Origin: Plicaturopsis crispa FD-325 SS-3
Taxonomy: Eukaryota; Basidiomycota; Agaricomycetes; Amylocorticiales; Amylocorticiaceae
Length of the DNA: 33,944 nucleotides
NCBI GenBank assembly: GCA_000827205.1
Contig: KN832570.1
Coordinates: 54,937 to 88,880 of the forward strand
Reading direction: 5' to 3'
Shown here: positions 10,421 through 19,622 of the stretch, piece by piece
Position numbering within the stretch: position 1 is the first letter of the stretch
Layout of the letters: every line of letters begins with the position of its first letter
Position numbers and translations under genes: made by a program
The notes under the pieces: model-generated
Databases searched by the model: none
The model's input: the letters and a program-made list of their open reading frames with translations, nothing else
What the model was told of the DNA's origin: nothing

Positions 10421-10689
10421 TATGCTGCATATACTTGATCTGACAAGAACAAAATCAAACTTAGGGTGTTACCGTGGCTTGACCGCATATGCGCCTGCCT
10501 ATCTTGTTAACGTTGGCCTGTCTATCGCACTTTTCACTCCGCCGTGTTCCTGTTCAGTCCTTCACCTGTCCCTCTGCGATAATACACGAACCTTCTTTCA
10601 ATTAATCTACTATCACAGAGGCTCGACATTCAACTCAGACAACACGAAAACGAGACAGTGCAACAACACGGAAGCAAAGAAAATTCGCG

Positions 10690-11016
10690 GACACCAAGAA
10701 TAAGCAGGCATCGATCAGAGCAACATAGCACGAAAAAAGCATCAATGAGCTGTAGCCGCAGTCGCCGGTGCCTCGACGGATAGAGGAAAGCCCTCCAGTC
10801 CAGATTGTCCTTGAACTCCGTCAACGACCGCATCAACTGCTTGTTCTTCTTCACCACACGGTCGTACCACACCTGTGACCTCATGAACGGGAAAATAGCT
10901 AGCTCGGGCACATCGTCGGTGTACACACCCTTGAAGGTGCGTCGAGCTGTCGGCCGCCGTGAGTTCACTTGATCCGACAGCGCAACTTCACGGAGCCGAT
11001 CGAGTTCATCATACAC
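10690..11016 (-). CDS. Open exon-like segment, unrecognised
   Basis: The frame reads YDELDRLREVALSDQVNS, then TFKGVYTDDVPELAIFPFMR and LTEFKDNLDWRAFLYPSRH. It has a protein-like mix of hydrophobic and charged residues. The segment begins without an ATG in this frame, so it would have to be an internal exon or part of a relic. The last residues are Cys/Leu-rich and probably not coding. No family recognised. Confidence 0.3.
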
Positions 11017-11549
11017 GGAGGTGAGCGCTTAATTAGCGAATAATTCTTAAATAACGAGCCAGGGGAATCACTGTAGGTTCATCAACGCACACAGGCGTAG
11101 CATCATTATGTCAGCACGCGTTCCTCCGGCACTAAGTACCGGCGCGTCGTCGTCGTCGTTGCATATTATTATACGCTGCTCGCTGTTGTCGACAACGAGC
11201 TCGATTATTTCATCAATTCTTTGTCTTTTTCTTAAATTTCTTTGTTATTCTACCTTTGCACATGTATCAATGCACTCCTGTGCACTCAATTCAATCTCAA
11301 GGGGCTTTATTAGTGTGCCATGTACATGTTTACTCCATAATAGAAAAAGCGAACTATGTACCGTGAAAAACACCTCAACACGTCCATATACCTGTCGTTT
11401 AGGGTCTATAGGTGGATGCCTTGAATGTACAGCCTGTTTCATTGTTATCTGACGGCTTAAAATGTCAGCAATGCACCACAAAAGCTGGAGGGGAGGAGGC
11501 AGGGGCTTACCAGCGCATCATAGACACCCGAAGGCTTGCATAATCGTCC

Positions 11550-11975
11550 CTATAGATGTCCTAGAGGTGCGGTCTGCAAAGTGTTGTACTCGTTGTGGTG
11601 CTGTACGATGGATGCGGATGTTGGTTCGTCCTGCATGCGAGCAAGTAGCGACTGCAGCCGAGCTTCGAGCTCGAGGAAGTCAATCTCGAGCCGAGCTACG
11701 CGTTGTTGAGTTAAGCGCTGCGCGCGTCGAGCGCCTTCGACTTGACGCGAGAGAAAGAAGAGTTCGAGGGCATCATTGCTGGATGGGGTGGGGCGGCGCG
11801 GAAACTGAGATGTCCTCGACGCGTGCTTTATCGTCGGGGTTTTACGTGGTATGACATACGCTCCGGTGTCGTCGACCTCGAAGAGGGCAAGGATGCATGG
11901 CTGTGGGGTGCATGGTTTGAACGGGGGTGGTTTTTGCGGGCATGGCGGTGCGGGCGGCGTGATGCCCACCGCCAT
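11550..11975 (-). CDS. Proline-rich N-terminus plus coiled-coil protein, unknown
   Basis: A 141 aa frame from ATG (11975) to TAG (11550). Residues ~6-28 are rich in Pro and Cys (TPPAPPCPQKPPPFKPCTPQ). Residues ~68-115 form a likely amphipathic coiled coil (ALELFFLSRQVEGARRAQ ... LEIDFLELEARLQSLLARM) with Leu/Ala heptads. The frame stays open upstream through the adjacent 41 bp tandem repeat, so the true protein may start earlier. No domain recognised; similar short Pro-rich/coiled-coil predictions are common and mostly unnamed in mushrooms. Confidence 0.5.
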   Translation of the reverse strand: MAVGITPPAPPCPQKPPPFKPCTPQPCILALFEVDDTGAYVIPRKTPTIKHASRTSQFPRRPTPSSNDALELFFLSRQVEGARRAQRLTQQRVARLEIDFLELEARLQSLLARMQDEPTSASIVQHHNEYNTLQTAPLGHL

Positions 11976-11986
11976 CGCAAATTGAG

Positions 11987-12068
11987 GAGGACGGTAGACT
12001 GGGATGGAGTCGGGGACTGCAAGAAATGAGGACGGTAGACAAGGATGGACCCGAGAACAGCAAGAAAT
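11987..12068. repeat. Imperfect 41 bp tandem duplication
   Basis: Copies 11987-12027 and 12028-12068 both run from GAGGACGGTAGAC through a GGATGG core to GCAAGAAAT, with scattered substitutions. The duplication lies in the 5' region of the minus-strand Pro-rich gene and may extend its N-terminus or leader. Confidence 0.8.
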
Positions 12069-12465
12069 GGTTCGGAGTGTCGTGTTCGAGCCGAAAAAAC
12101 GCGTTTTAACGACGACGTGGGCGGATTTTTGTGAAGAAAAGTTTGGCAGTGGGTTTTAAGATAGCGTAGGACGACTTTGTTAGAGTAAAAAGATAGATTT
12201 GTCAGGTAAGAAATGAGTAATGGATCGTATATGAGGATCGTGTCGATGGTAGTGGTTGTTAGTATGTACGTGAGGTAGAGGCGCACTCACCAATCACCTG
12301 ATAGCATTCGAACCAAATAGAGAATGCCGCAAATTCAAACTCCTAACTCTTATTTTTTTTCCCTCGCTTGTCCCTCGCCCGCATATTTGCCAGTGCCAGC
12401 ATAACTCTGAGTCTCTGACTCCACTTCCACTAATGTAAGCGCATCGGTTTTGTATGTCCCTGTAG

Positions 12466-13650
12466 CTTGCTCACATCAACTGGTGCGGTATAGGCCTGTT
12501 TGTAATCTTTGTGGCAAACAGAACTCAAAGATGAATATGAAAGAGCACCTGAGATGGTGTCACGCACGCGAATACTGTATAATCGTCGATATCAGCCCAG
12601 GTAGGTTGTTGTGTTCGACCCTCGAGGCTTTTGATTTGATGCGTTGCCTAGATGAGGTTGATAAGGCTTACCCAGTTGAGCGTGCAAGCTGTACGGCGCA
12701 AATACATTGCCCGTTGCCGGGTTGCGACTTCTCCCACCCAGACATGAGGAGATTCCGCAGGCATTTTGGTAAAGCACATCCCTTCGAAAATTTCAGACAC
12801 AGCAGCTTGAAGGCGCTTTGGGGGCAAAGTGTGTAGCAAAATCTTTTGGTTTATGGGTCTCCATTTACATTCAATGTACAGGAGAAGAGGTATCGCAAGT
12901 GGCTGATGAAGGCTCTCCCTCTCCTCCCTCTCACATAAGTGGAAGATCCTCCCCACGTATGTCATTTTGTTCTTGACAGATAGCTTAACCTGAGATGATT
13001 TTTTCGATCACCTTAGACTTGACACCAGGTGTAGATATAGTTCATACACTCGATGCTGAGCCTGTAGCACCGACCAACTACCCAAGCCCTCCTGCTCTTA
13101 CACCGCCACCATATCAAGCTGAGGCGATCGAAGAAAGTAGGGATGCTGTCAGTGTGGACATAAAGTTGCAGGGTGATAACAATAGGGAACCTCCTCATAC
13201 AGGCCATGACGGTATGTTAAAATGTCTGTTTCTTGTCGTTTTTCTGATTTATCTATGTGCGTCTAGATCTGCCTCAGCGACACGACCATCAGGGTACTGA
13301 TGATCAGCCAGAGGCTTCCAAGGTCTGAAATGTTCTACTGGCCTCTAACTTACAATTGACCTGTACTTGGTATCCAGGTTGGCTCTGTCAATGAGAAGGG
13401 ATGGAAGATCGAACCCTTTGTACCGTTTAAGAGTGCTCGACCTTCTGACAAGCATAAGCTTGTTTGGAAACGTGGCCACCAAAAAGTGTATGCCGTCTTC
13501 ACTCCATATGAAGGTGGCTATCAATGTTCGGTCTGCGCAGAGATACTATCCAATTCCCATTCCACCCAAAAACATATTTGGGATCTGCAATATGACACGG
13601 GCTTGGAGGCTGAGCATGCCAAGAAGTGGAAGAAGATGCAGAAAAAATAG
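12466..13650 (+). CDS. Multi-exon C2H2-type zinc-finger protein
   Basis: Exons join well: ~12466-12600, ~12675-12828, 12882-12956, 13017-13211, 13267-13322 and 13378-13650. Intron phases match at each junction I checked. Finger 1 is CNLCGKQNSKMNMKEHLRWCH (C-x2-C-x11-H-x4-H, ~12.5 kb). Finger 2 starts CPLPGCDFSH and ends FGKAH (C-x4-C-x12-H-x4-H, ~12.75 kb). A third finger-like CSVCAEILSNSHSTQKH is near 13.55 kb. Between them is a Pro/Ser-rich linker (PSPPALTPPPYQAEA). The protein is likely nuclear and may bind nucleic acid. The end, GLEAEHAKKWKKMQKK, is basic. The first exon's start is unresolved: no ATG is in frame immediately upstream, so a further 5' exon is expected, or the ATG at 12531 is used. 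Confidence 0.65.
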
Positions 13651-13795
13651 GACATTCTGCATACATCGTTGTTTATGCTTTTACTTGAGGATATATTACC
13701 TAGTTGATGATGACAGAATGGGAAACTTGCAGGCCGTCTTTTGACAGTACTGGGTTTGGGCTTTAGGTCGGATGACTGTCTGATGCTTCTACCTC

Positions 13796-13822
13796 TATGT
13801 GGCGTTCGCAGAACGTTCACAC
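13796..13822. repeat. 27 bp terminal repeat, left copy
   Basis: Identical over 27 bp to 17321-17347 and in the same orientation. Within it, TGTGGCGTTCGCAGAAC followed by GTTCACA is a near-palindrome beginning TGTG and ending CACA. The flanks beyond the 27 bp do not match. Confidence 0.9.
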
Positions 13823-14056
13823 GGAGAGACTTAAAAAACGAAAGAACTGTCGAAATCCTCAAGTTGAAAATCTCTGACTAGCTACACAAAATCTAAACTA
13901 CTTATATACCTCAGCCAAGACGCAGCTGAATAATCCAGCATATGGCGGTGGTCCTTGAGCATATGGTCCTTCAGACCATACGGCCATCGCAGCATATGAC
14001 TTATGGACAAAAAAGGCAGTACGACACGTGGTTCGTCGGACTCGAATCCACGGACG

Positions 14057-17000
14057 CTACATACGCCCTCCATGTTCCTGCCACCACAGGAACATCTCCA
14101 ACAAAATTCTACGCACTTGCAACACCTCTAGGGCCAGTGTCAATGCCACGGCCTGTGTCGACGAAAGGCTAATCACAAAAATCAAATAAACGAAGACAAA
14201 ATACAACGCACTCGATGTGGCGCGTTTCTCGTGGTTTCTTGGCGTGTTTCTCATCATAGGTGGGTCGTTATCTATTCTAGCACCCTCGCCGTCCTCACGT
14301 GCATGGTTCGTAGTACGCTCGACGCGTCCGACGCACAATTTCCAAGGTTTGGTGCGCGCCCTCCGAGTTTTCCTAGAGCCGTTTCCGGAATTCTGGGTCG
14401 TGAACGGCGCCCAGTTCGGGCGCGGATTTGACGTCTTTACACTTTGTTCATCGGTGCGTATACGCAAGCGTGATATCGCGCCCTCCGATCTGACCGTATC
14501 GGTGCAGCACGCCGTCAGGGTGCCAGGGTCATTGTCAAGATCAGGTGTGCACATCGCAAATAGGCCTAGTGAGTGTCCACATCTGAGAGCGTCTCGTACG
14601 GGGTCGTCGGTGCTATCGATTAGGGTTGCCGCGTGAACGGTGGTTTGGTACGCAAACCGTTCCGGGCAGTCCTTGACGATGTGTCCCTTGACCTCACATC
14701 GGAAACATCTCCCTTCCGCGCGAAGCCGCGTCCTTCGCGCGTCATCACTTTCTTCCTCATCCTCATCCCCTTCAGGTATGCTTTCAGGCTCGCTCGTAGC
14801 CTCACTGTCGTGACCTTTCGCTGATTCTGTTCCACTGTCAGCAGGGTCTGAACTCTCGACATTTTCGGCATCATCATCCCAAGGCTCCGGACGTCCTATG
14901 GATTCCGGTTCGGATTCGCTGCCGGAGGTATCTTTGAATTCTACCGTCTCTGTGCTGAGAGCTGACTCGCGTAAGACGATGTTGTAGGATTGTTCAAATT
15001 GAACCGCCAGAGTTTCGAGCCTCGACAGTGAGATGGACTCGGGGCTGTACCCGGCTTTGGTAAGTTCAATTCGTAAATATTGTTTGCAACGCCGCCAGAA
15101 TGCGAGCACAATGTCTTTTTCATCTAGATCCCCGACCGTGTTCGCGATGACCTGCAGTGATTGCAGATGATCGCGGACCGTTTGCGATCCTTGCGCGCAC
15201 GCATCGAATTGCTCACGCTGCTGCGCCCGAAAATCAACGGGAAAGACGTGGTCAAATAAACTCTCGAAGAATTCACTCAACGAGTACTTCTTGCGGCGAT
15301 CAAGAACATCGCGTTCGTAGAATTGGTACGCGCGCCCTCCAAGATATTTGCCCAAGGTAAGCATACGCTTCCGGCCTTTCAATCCGGAGAACACTAGCCA
15401 CATCCTGACCTCGCGAATCCATTTCTTGTAGAGCTGCACATCTGGTTCACCCTCGTACACGAAGGGCGGATCAATCTTCAGGAAGGATTGCTGGTACTTC
15501 AATGCGGCGAGTTTAGCTCTATACTTTCGACGCTTCTCGTGCTTACGGCGGCGTGTCTTGTCAGAATCACTTGAGTGGTCGCTCTCGGGCTCGCGGCTGA
15601 AGATATCCGTGTGCGAATCCGAATCCGACTGGTCGGAATCGGCTGACGAGCTGCTCGAACCGCTCGGTGAGCTACTCGGGCTCCTCCTTTTCGACCGCCT
15701 CGACCGTTTGACGGATTTTCTACCGCGCTTAGACGACTTCGAAGACGGATACGACATAGCACTCGGACCGTCCGAGTCCGTCAAATCGCTTCCGACACCG
15801 CCCCGCATTGCCCGGCGCACTGAGCCTGTGCGCGGCATCTGTGACGACGCTCGCTCATAGCGCTTGTCGGCCTTGTTACTCGCAGCCTCGTGTTTCGTCG
15901 TGCCCCGCCTTGATGCACTAGTAGTATCCGGTGAGTTCTTCTTCTCACTTTTCTTTTCCCGCTGGTGCTCACGACTCGGGGTTCCTTTAGAACGCTCACA
16001 CCCGTTGTCTAAACGGTCGCGTACGAGTCGTTCCTGGAACTGACGCAGCTGTGTTTCCAGACCCGCGACGCGCTCGCGCTCGCGTTCAAGATTCTCATGG
16101 AGTTGCAACACTAGCGCATAGTCGTTCGCGATCTGCTCATCGCGTGCACGACCCTCATCGGTTGATTTACATCCAATCTGCACAGGAGTTTTGGGAGGTT
16201 TCCCCAAGCATTCCACAGGGCTAACACTCTTGCCTTTCGACCTGGCAGGATTACACTTTGAGGTGTAACCTTCTCCATAGTCGCCGGGCTGAGAGGGCTC
16301 CTCGGTAATGGGGTCATCTGCTACCCGAATCGCACACAGACTTATGTACACTGTCTCGCCATCATCGTAGACGCCATTGCATAAATTATGAGCTTCGTTG
16401 TTCAATTTCCGGGCTACGTTCCGATTTGTAGTACTCCCGATATGCAAGAAAACATCCCCTAGCGAAGGGCTAGGAATGTCTACTGACAAGATCTCTGAAG
16501 AATCGCTGTCCGGCAATATGCCGCGATCATCCTCCAGGTCGTCTCGCTCAAGCTCGGACGACCCTCCCGATTCACTCTCGAACGAGTATGGGAAGAATCT
16601 TCGATTGTCTATATTTACTGCGGTAGGCGCTACACAATGTACGCTACGCGCAGGGGACTTGGGATGCTCGAAGCCATCCTCTCCATAAGCCCCGGACGTA
16701 ACAGTGGGGTCGCGACTCCCGCTGTCAGGTCTCGCCTCCGACTCGGAGGGAGAACCTGTGTCTTCGACGACTGATGTCTCAGTGTCTGTTCTGGATCGGA
16801 GTCCTCGACTCTGATCATCCGACCTCGCCACGCGAGGGTTTTGGACATCGACCCTGGGTGTACCAAAGCCAGTCCTAACCGGCGACTCGGAAGGGAGCTC
16901 GCATCGCGCAAGGACATGGTCCCGGGTGCGTTCTCTAGACGACTGGCCGCTATCACCATCGCAGTGCCCTAAGGCCATAGAGCGTTTCGTCGTCGACCTT

Positions 17001-17230
17001 CCGTCTGCCTGTCCGTCCTTGACGGCGGCGAGAACGTCGCTGCTCCTGTTAGACCAAGCGCTATCAGAAGTCTTTATGATACATTTTGCATTACTTGCCT
17101 CTGCTCCCGCAGTCGCGTCCGACGACGGCGTCGACTCCAAAACCGGAGTCCGACCTAGCGAGGAGGTAGTGCCGAAATTCGAGTGGCCAGTTGCCGTTGG
17201 TGCAAATCCGAAAGTGGTAGGCGCGTCCAT
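14057..17230 (-). CDS. gag: Ty3/Gypsy-type Gag protein with CCHC zinc knuckle
   Basis: A single uninterrupted frame of 1057 aa from ATG at 17230 (MDAPTTFGFAPTATG); the frame is open slightly further upstream but without an ATG. Residues ~1-570 are low-complexity, Ser/Arg/Asp-rich, with an SR-like tract (SKRGRKSVKRSRRSKRRS). Residues ~583-750 are a retrotransposon Gag capsid domain (YKKWIREVRMWLVFSG, GRAYQFYERDVL, REQFDACAQGSQTVRDHLQ). The knuckle CFRCEVKGHIVKDC at ~840-853 is C-x2-C-x4-H-x4-C, expected to bind RNA. A further ~200 residues follow without a protease motif and contain a strongly hydrophobic stretch near the end (ALYFVFVYLIFVISL). A Gag of this length is about twice or three times usual, mainly through the N-terminal extension. 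The intact frame suggests recent activity or selection. Confidence 0.88.
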   Translation of the reverse strand: MDAPTTFGFAPTATGHSNFGTTSSLGRTPVLESTPSSDATAGAEASNAKCIIKTSDSAWSNRSSDVLAAVKDGQADGRSTTKRSMALGHCDGDSGQSSRERTRDHVLARCELPSESPVRTGFGTPRVDVQNPRVARSDDQSRGLRSRTDTETSVVEDTGSPSESEARPDSGSRDPTVTSGAYGEDGFEHPKSPARSVHCVAPTAVNIDNRRFFPYSFESESGGSSELERDDLEDDRGILPDSDSSEILSVDIPSPSLGDVFLHIGSTTNRNVARKLNNEAHNLCNGVYDDGETVYISLCAIRVADDPITEEPSQPGDYGEGYTSKCNPARSKGKSVSPVECLGKPPKTPVQIGCKSTDEGRARDEQIANDYALVLQLHENLERERERVAGLETQLRQFQERLVRDRLDNGCERSKGTPSREHQREKKSEKKNSPDTTSASRRGTTKHEAASNKADKRYERASSQMPRTGSVRRAMRGGVGSDLTDSDGPSAMSYPSSKSSKRGRKSVKRSRRSKRRSPSSSPSGSSSSSADSDQSDSDSHTDIFSREPESDHSSDSDKTRRRKHEKRRKYRAKLAALKYQQSFLKIDPPFVYEGEPDVQLYKKWIREVRMWLVFSGLKGRKRMLTLGKYLGGRAYQFYERDVLDRRKKYSLSEFFESLFDHVFPVDFRAQQREQFDACAQGSQTVRDHLQSLQVIANTVGDLDEKDIVLAFWRRCKQYLRIELTKAGYSPESISLSRLETLAVQFEQSYNIVLRESALSTETVEFKDTSGSESEPESIGRPEPWDDDAENVESSDPADSGTESAKGHDSEATSEPESIPEGDEDEEESDDARRTRLRAEGRCFRCEVKGHIVKDCPERFAYQTTVHAATLIDSTDDPVRDALRCGHSLGLFAMCTPDLDNDPGTLTACCTDTVRSEGAISRLRIRTDEQSVKTSNPRPNWAPFTTQNSGNGSRKTRRARTKPWKLCVGRVERTTNHAREDGEGARIDNDPPMMRNTPRNHEKRATSSALYFVFVYLIFVISLSSTQAVALTLALEVLQVRRILLEMFLWWQEHGGRM

Positions 17231-17320
17231 AGTCGACCGATAGTCCAGGGTGATCAAGCCTAGAGTCGCGAAGTCGACGAGAGAGTAGCCAGAGATACGA
17301 GATAGAGTTCTAGTTCAAAA

Positions 17321-17347
17321 TATGTGGCGTTCGCAGAACGTTCACAC
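17321..17347. repeat. 27 bp terminal repeat, right copy
   Basis: Second identical copy, about 90 bp upstream of the gag start on the minus strand. See 13796-13822. Confidence 0.9.
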
Positions 17348-18343
17348 ACTCTACCTCACGTATAACCAAGTTATTTGACCTACTCAACTTCAAATATTCA
17401 CCGTTGCGCATATGTCCGCGCATACGGTGTGGCATGCTCGAATATCATTGAATATATTTTGTTACTGGGCTAGCCATTGGTTTTGGGCAGGGAAAACTGT
17501 TCATTCATAGGGTTGTAAAGCTACTACAAAGTGGATACCGACCGTACTGTGCATCCATATGTATCTACGAACTATGGCTACTTCTTTACCTACCCGAAAG
17601 ACTTCCTGCAAACACCGTTCCCATGCCGTATGATACCACTGTTCTACCCCATTGCCGTTAGGACATCGGGTCGAAGCTGTCCCATGGGCTGGCATGTACT
17701 GACTGTGCTCGCTTGGCGAGGCCTGAATGTGGGGAGCGATGAGCGTCAGAATTGGTTAGAACATATAATGCAGCATGCACGTACCTGCTGCGGACATTCG
17801 GGGCCACCTCTCCCGAGCTACAGCGCACCAGTGTTATGCGAGCTGACAAAACGCACCGCGGCGCAAACACGGCAGGCGGCGTCTCCCACCGAGCCCTGCG
17901 CCCGAGCCCGCAATAAACAACACGAAGTGGCTCTAGTCGAGCCTAACCTATGCACAAAAGCCGGTAAGCCTCAAATGGCGTACGTGCAGCGTGCGCCACG
18001 GTGCCGAGCACATACCTATACCCACGTATTACTAGACTACCACAACGTCGAGGCCGCTGCAAGCGAGCAGCGGCCTAGCGGGGCTCGCTTGAGGGTCTTC
18101 ATTAGCCGCTAGTCGTCGTCGGGATCGCCTTTGGTCGAGCTGGATGGCACTGTCGCTGGGGGCACTTGGAAAAAGTCGGCGACAGATGGTGGTGGAAGAG
18201 ACGTGGCGCATTCGGAATCGACGTGCAAACGTTGTGCAAACGGCATGTATTTGTCATATACTTACTTTAACTTAGGGCAACGTCCGAGGGCACTTAGAAA
18301 AAAAGCAAGTCAAGCACAGTGCACAGGGGGTGAAAGCAACGAA
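17348..18343. other. Gene-poor stretch
   Basis: No convincing gene. A plus-strand frame from ~17531 to 18112 lacks an ATG and has a Cys/Arg/Ala-biased composition typical of GC-rich noncoding DNA. It contains one strong hairpin (18051-18076). Confidence 0.5.
18051..18076. repeat. Perfect 10 bp stem hairpin
   Basis: AGGCCGCTGC (18051-18060) and GCAGCGGCCT (18067-18076) are exact reverse complements around a 6-base AAGCGA loop. A second, overlapping inverted pair (CAAGCGAG and CTCGCTTG) continues to about 18094. Confidence 0.8.
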
Positions 18344-18556
18344 ATGGCCAGATTCAGACGAGACTACGGTAGGCGAGATCGCCACGCTTCGATTTTCAAC
18401 TCGTGAGGCGGATTTCGGCTATTCGACGGCGAGCCATTCACCTTTCCGACTCTCAAGCTACAGGCCTACCTCGTCGATTACGACAGCGACTACCTCACCA
18501 TCACGCTGCTATCCGCCATGCACCCCCAGGTCAACTCCAGTCCTCTCTCGCTCTAA
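18344..18556 (+). CDS. Possible two-exon micro-gene, unrecognised
   Basis: Exon 18344-18368 (MARFRRDY) joins across a 39 bp GTAGGC...GTGAG interval to 18408-18556. The second exon reads GFRLFDGEPFTFPTLKLQ, then AYLVDYDSDYLTITLLSAM, then a TAA stop, for 57 aa in all. Exon 2 is markedly protein-like. The intron is short and lacks an obvious branch site, so exon 2 may instead be the last exon of a decayed longer gene. Confidence 0.35.
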
Positions 18557-18614
18557 CGGCTTGTCAGATGTGCGTTGATTATTAGTTCTTTTGAGCCTGG
18601 TATATCATCGTGTT

Positions 18615-18748
18615 CACAATTGTGGTTAGACTGGTAACCCGTCTGACTATGAGCAAGCGTCGATAGTCAGACTGGCCGATCGGGCTTTAAAATTGGCAGT
18701 GGATTTTATTTCGAAAAAATTCCCTTTTCCAGTGGCCAATAAGCCCCT
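18615..18748 (+). repeat. Long inverted repeat, left arm
   Basis: Reverse complement of 19267-19401. The inner ~77 bp (GTCGATAG to TTTTCCAGTGG) are about 90% identical and include a shared TTCGAAAAAATTCCCTTTTC block. The outer part (TAGACTGG / TAGACCGG) is more diverged. The arm ends about 90 bp upstream of the ATG at 18841. Confidence 0.9.
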
Positions 18749-18840
18749 ATCCTGCCTGCTGTACATTGTATCCTCTGCTTTTCAATCGTACCATCGTCCT
18801 CGTTTCACTGCTTCAATAATCGCTGCTGCCATATTCTGAA

Positions 18841-19622
18841 ATGCCCGAAATCTTCCTCAGTGGACCTACTACGGACCCGACACCCGCGAATGCTCCGAAC
18901 ACGACAAGCCTTCGGACTCCAGTGTCGACAAGCCAATCGTCGTACCCTACCCCTGTCTCTGGCTCGGGCGTCCACCGGGCCCGCTACCCTCAAGACGAGA
19001 ACTCTACAGCGTCATCTACACCATCCCGTACCTCCTTGCTTGATTCAGTATCACCTCTGTTGCCTGCGCACTTCATACAGCCAACCTCACCTGGTAAACG
19101 GCTCCCTGGCTCTTCTAAGACGATCAGCAAGACTGCTCGTAAACGAGACTGGGATACGAGGTGGAAACCAAGCTACAAGCCCCCGGTCATGTCGCAGAGA
19201 TACAGGCAGGTAGGTACTTTCGCGCGTCGACGCGACTGCTTACTCTTGCGGCTCGTGCATCAGCACAGGGGCTTACTGACCACTGGAAAAGGGAATTTTT
19301 TCGAAAAAAAATCCACTGCCATTTTTAAACCCAGATCGGCCGGTCTGTCTATCGACAAGCTCGCCTTTCTAATGGACAGACGGTAACCGGTCTAAATTGT
19401 GGTATCTCAAGCGCCCAGCGCACGATCACCTTGTGATCAACAATATCATTGCTTCACTCTGTATACCCTAGGACCCATACTTACCCCCAATGCTCATGTG
19501 TGCCAACACCGGAAGACGTGATGAGAGTATCTTCCAGGACGGTCGTGGTCGCTGGGATGCGGAGGTGCGATTACAAGGTCTTTCACCGTGAACAAATGCT
19601 AACCGCATCCCGTTTGAAGTAG
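18841..19622 (+). CDS. Two/three-exon Ser/Thr/Pro-rich protein, unrecognised
   Basis: Exon 1 (18841-19209) encodes 123 aa starting MPEIFLSGPTTDPTP. It is rich in Ser, Thr and Pro and ends with a basic stretch (KTARKRDWDTRWKPSYKPP) before GTAGGT. Exon 2 starts at 19472 in the same phase and reads DPYLPPMLMCANTGRRDES, then IFQDGRGRWDAE. It ends either at a TGA near 19591 or, after another intron with a TGCTAAC branch site, at TAG 19620-19622. The product is about 155 aa. The 262 bp intron is long for this window because it contains the right arm of the inverted repeat, while the left arm lies just upstream of the gene. A pyrimidine-rich leader precedes the ATG. No family recognised. Confidence 0.55.
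19267..19401 (-). repeat. Long inverted repeat, right arm
   Basis: Partner of 18615-18748. It lies wholly inside the predicted intron 19210-19471. No target-site duplication could be recognised outside either arm. Confidence 0.9.

Larger units (their letters stand above)
13796..17347 (-). mobile_element. Gag-only, non-autonomous Ty3-type retroelement (putative)
   Basis: A 1057 aa Gag-type gene (14057-17230) sits between two identical 27 bp direct repeats, and nothing resembling protease, reverse transcriptase, RNase H or integrase is present. Only ~235 bp separate the gag stop from the left repeat. The layout recalls plant TR-GAG elements (terminal repeats plus gag only), but the repeats are far shorter than usual LTRs and no primer-binding site or polypurine tract was recognised. 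It could equally be an internally deleted element or a captured gag gene. Confidence 0.5.

Noticed and set aside
14030-14060. A tRNA T-arm-like sequence (GGACTCGAATCC)
   Set aside because: No D-arm, anticodon arm or acceptor stem could be built around it on either strand.
13796-17347. Pol (protease, reverse transcriptase, integrase) linked to the Gag
   Set aside because: No DTGA, YxDD or HHCC-type motif in any frame within or near the element; the integrase-core gene at 25.9 kb is a different, spliced family and not part of this element.
17531-18112. A 193-codon plus-strand frame with several Cys and His
   Set aside because: It begins without an ATG, shows no regular Cys/His spacing and has an Ala/Arg/Thr bias expected of GC-rich noncoding DNA.
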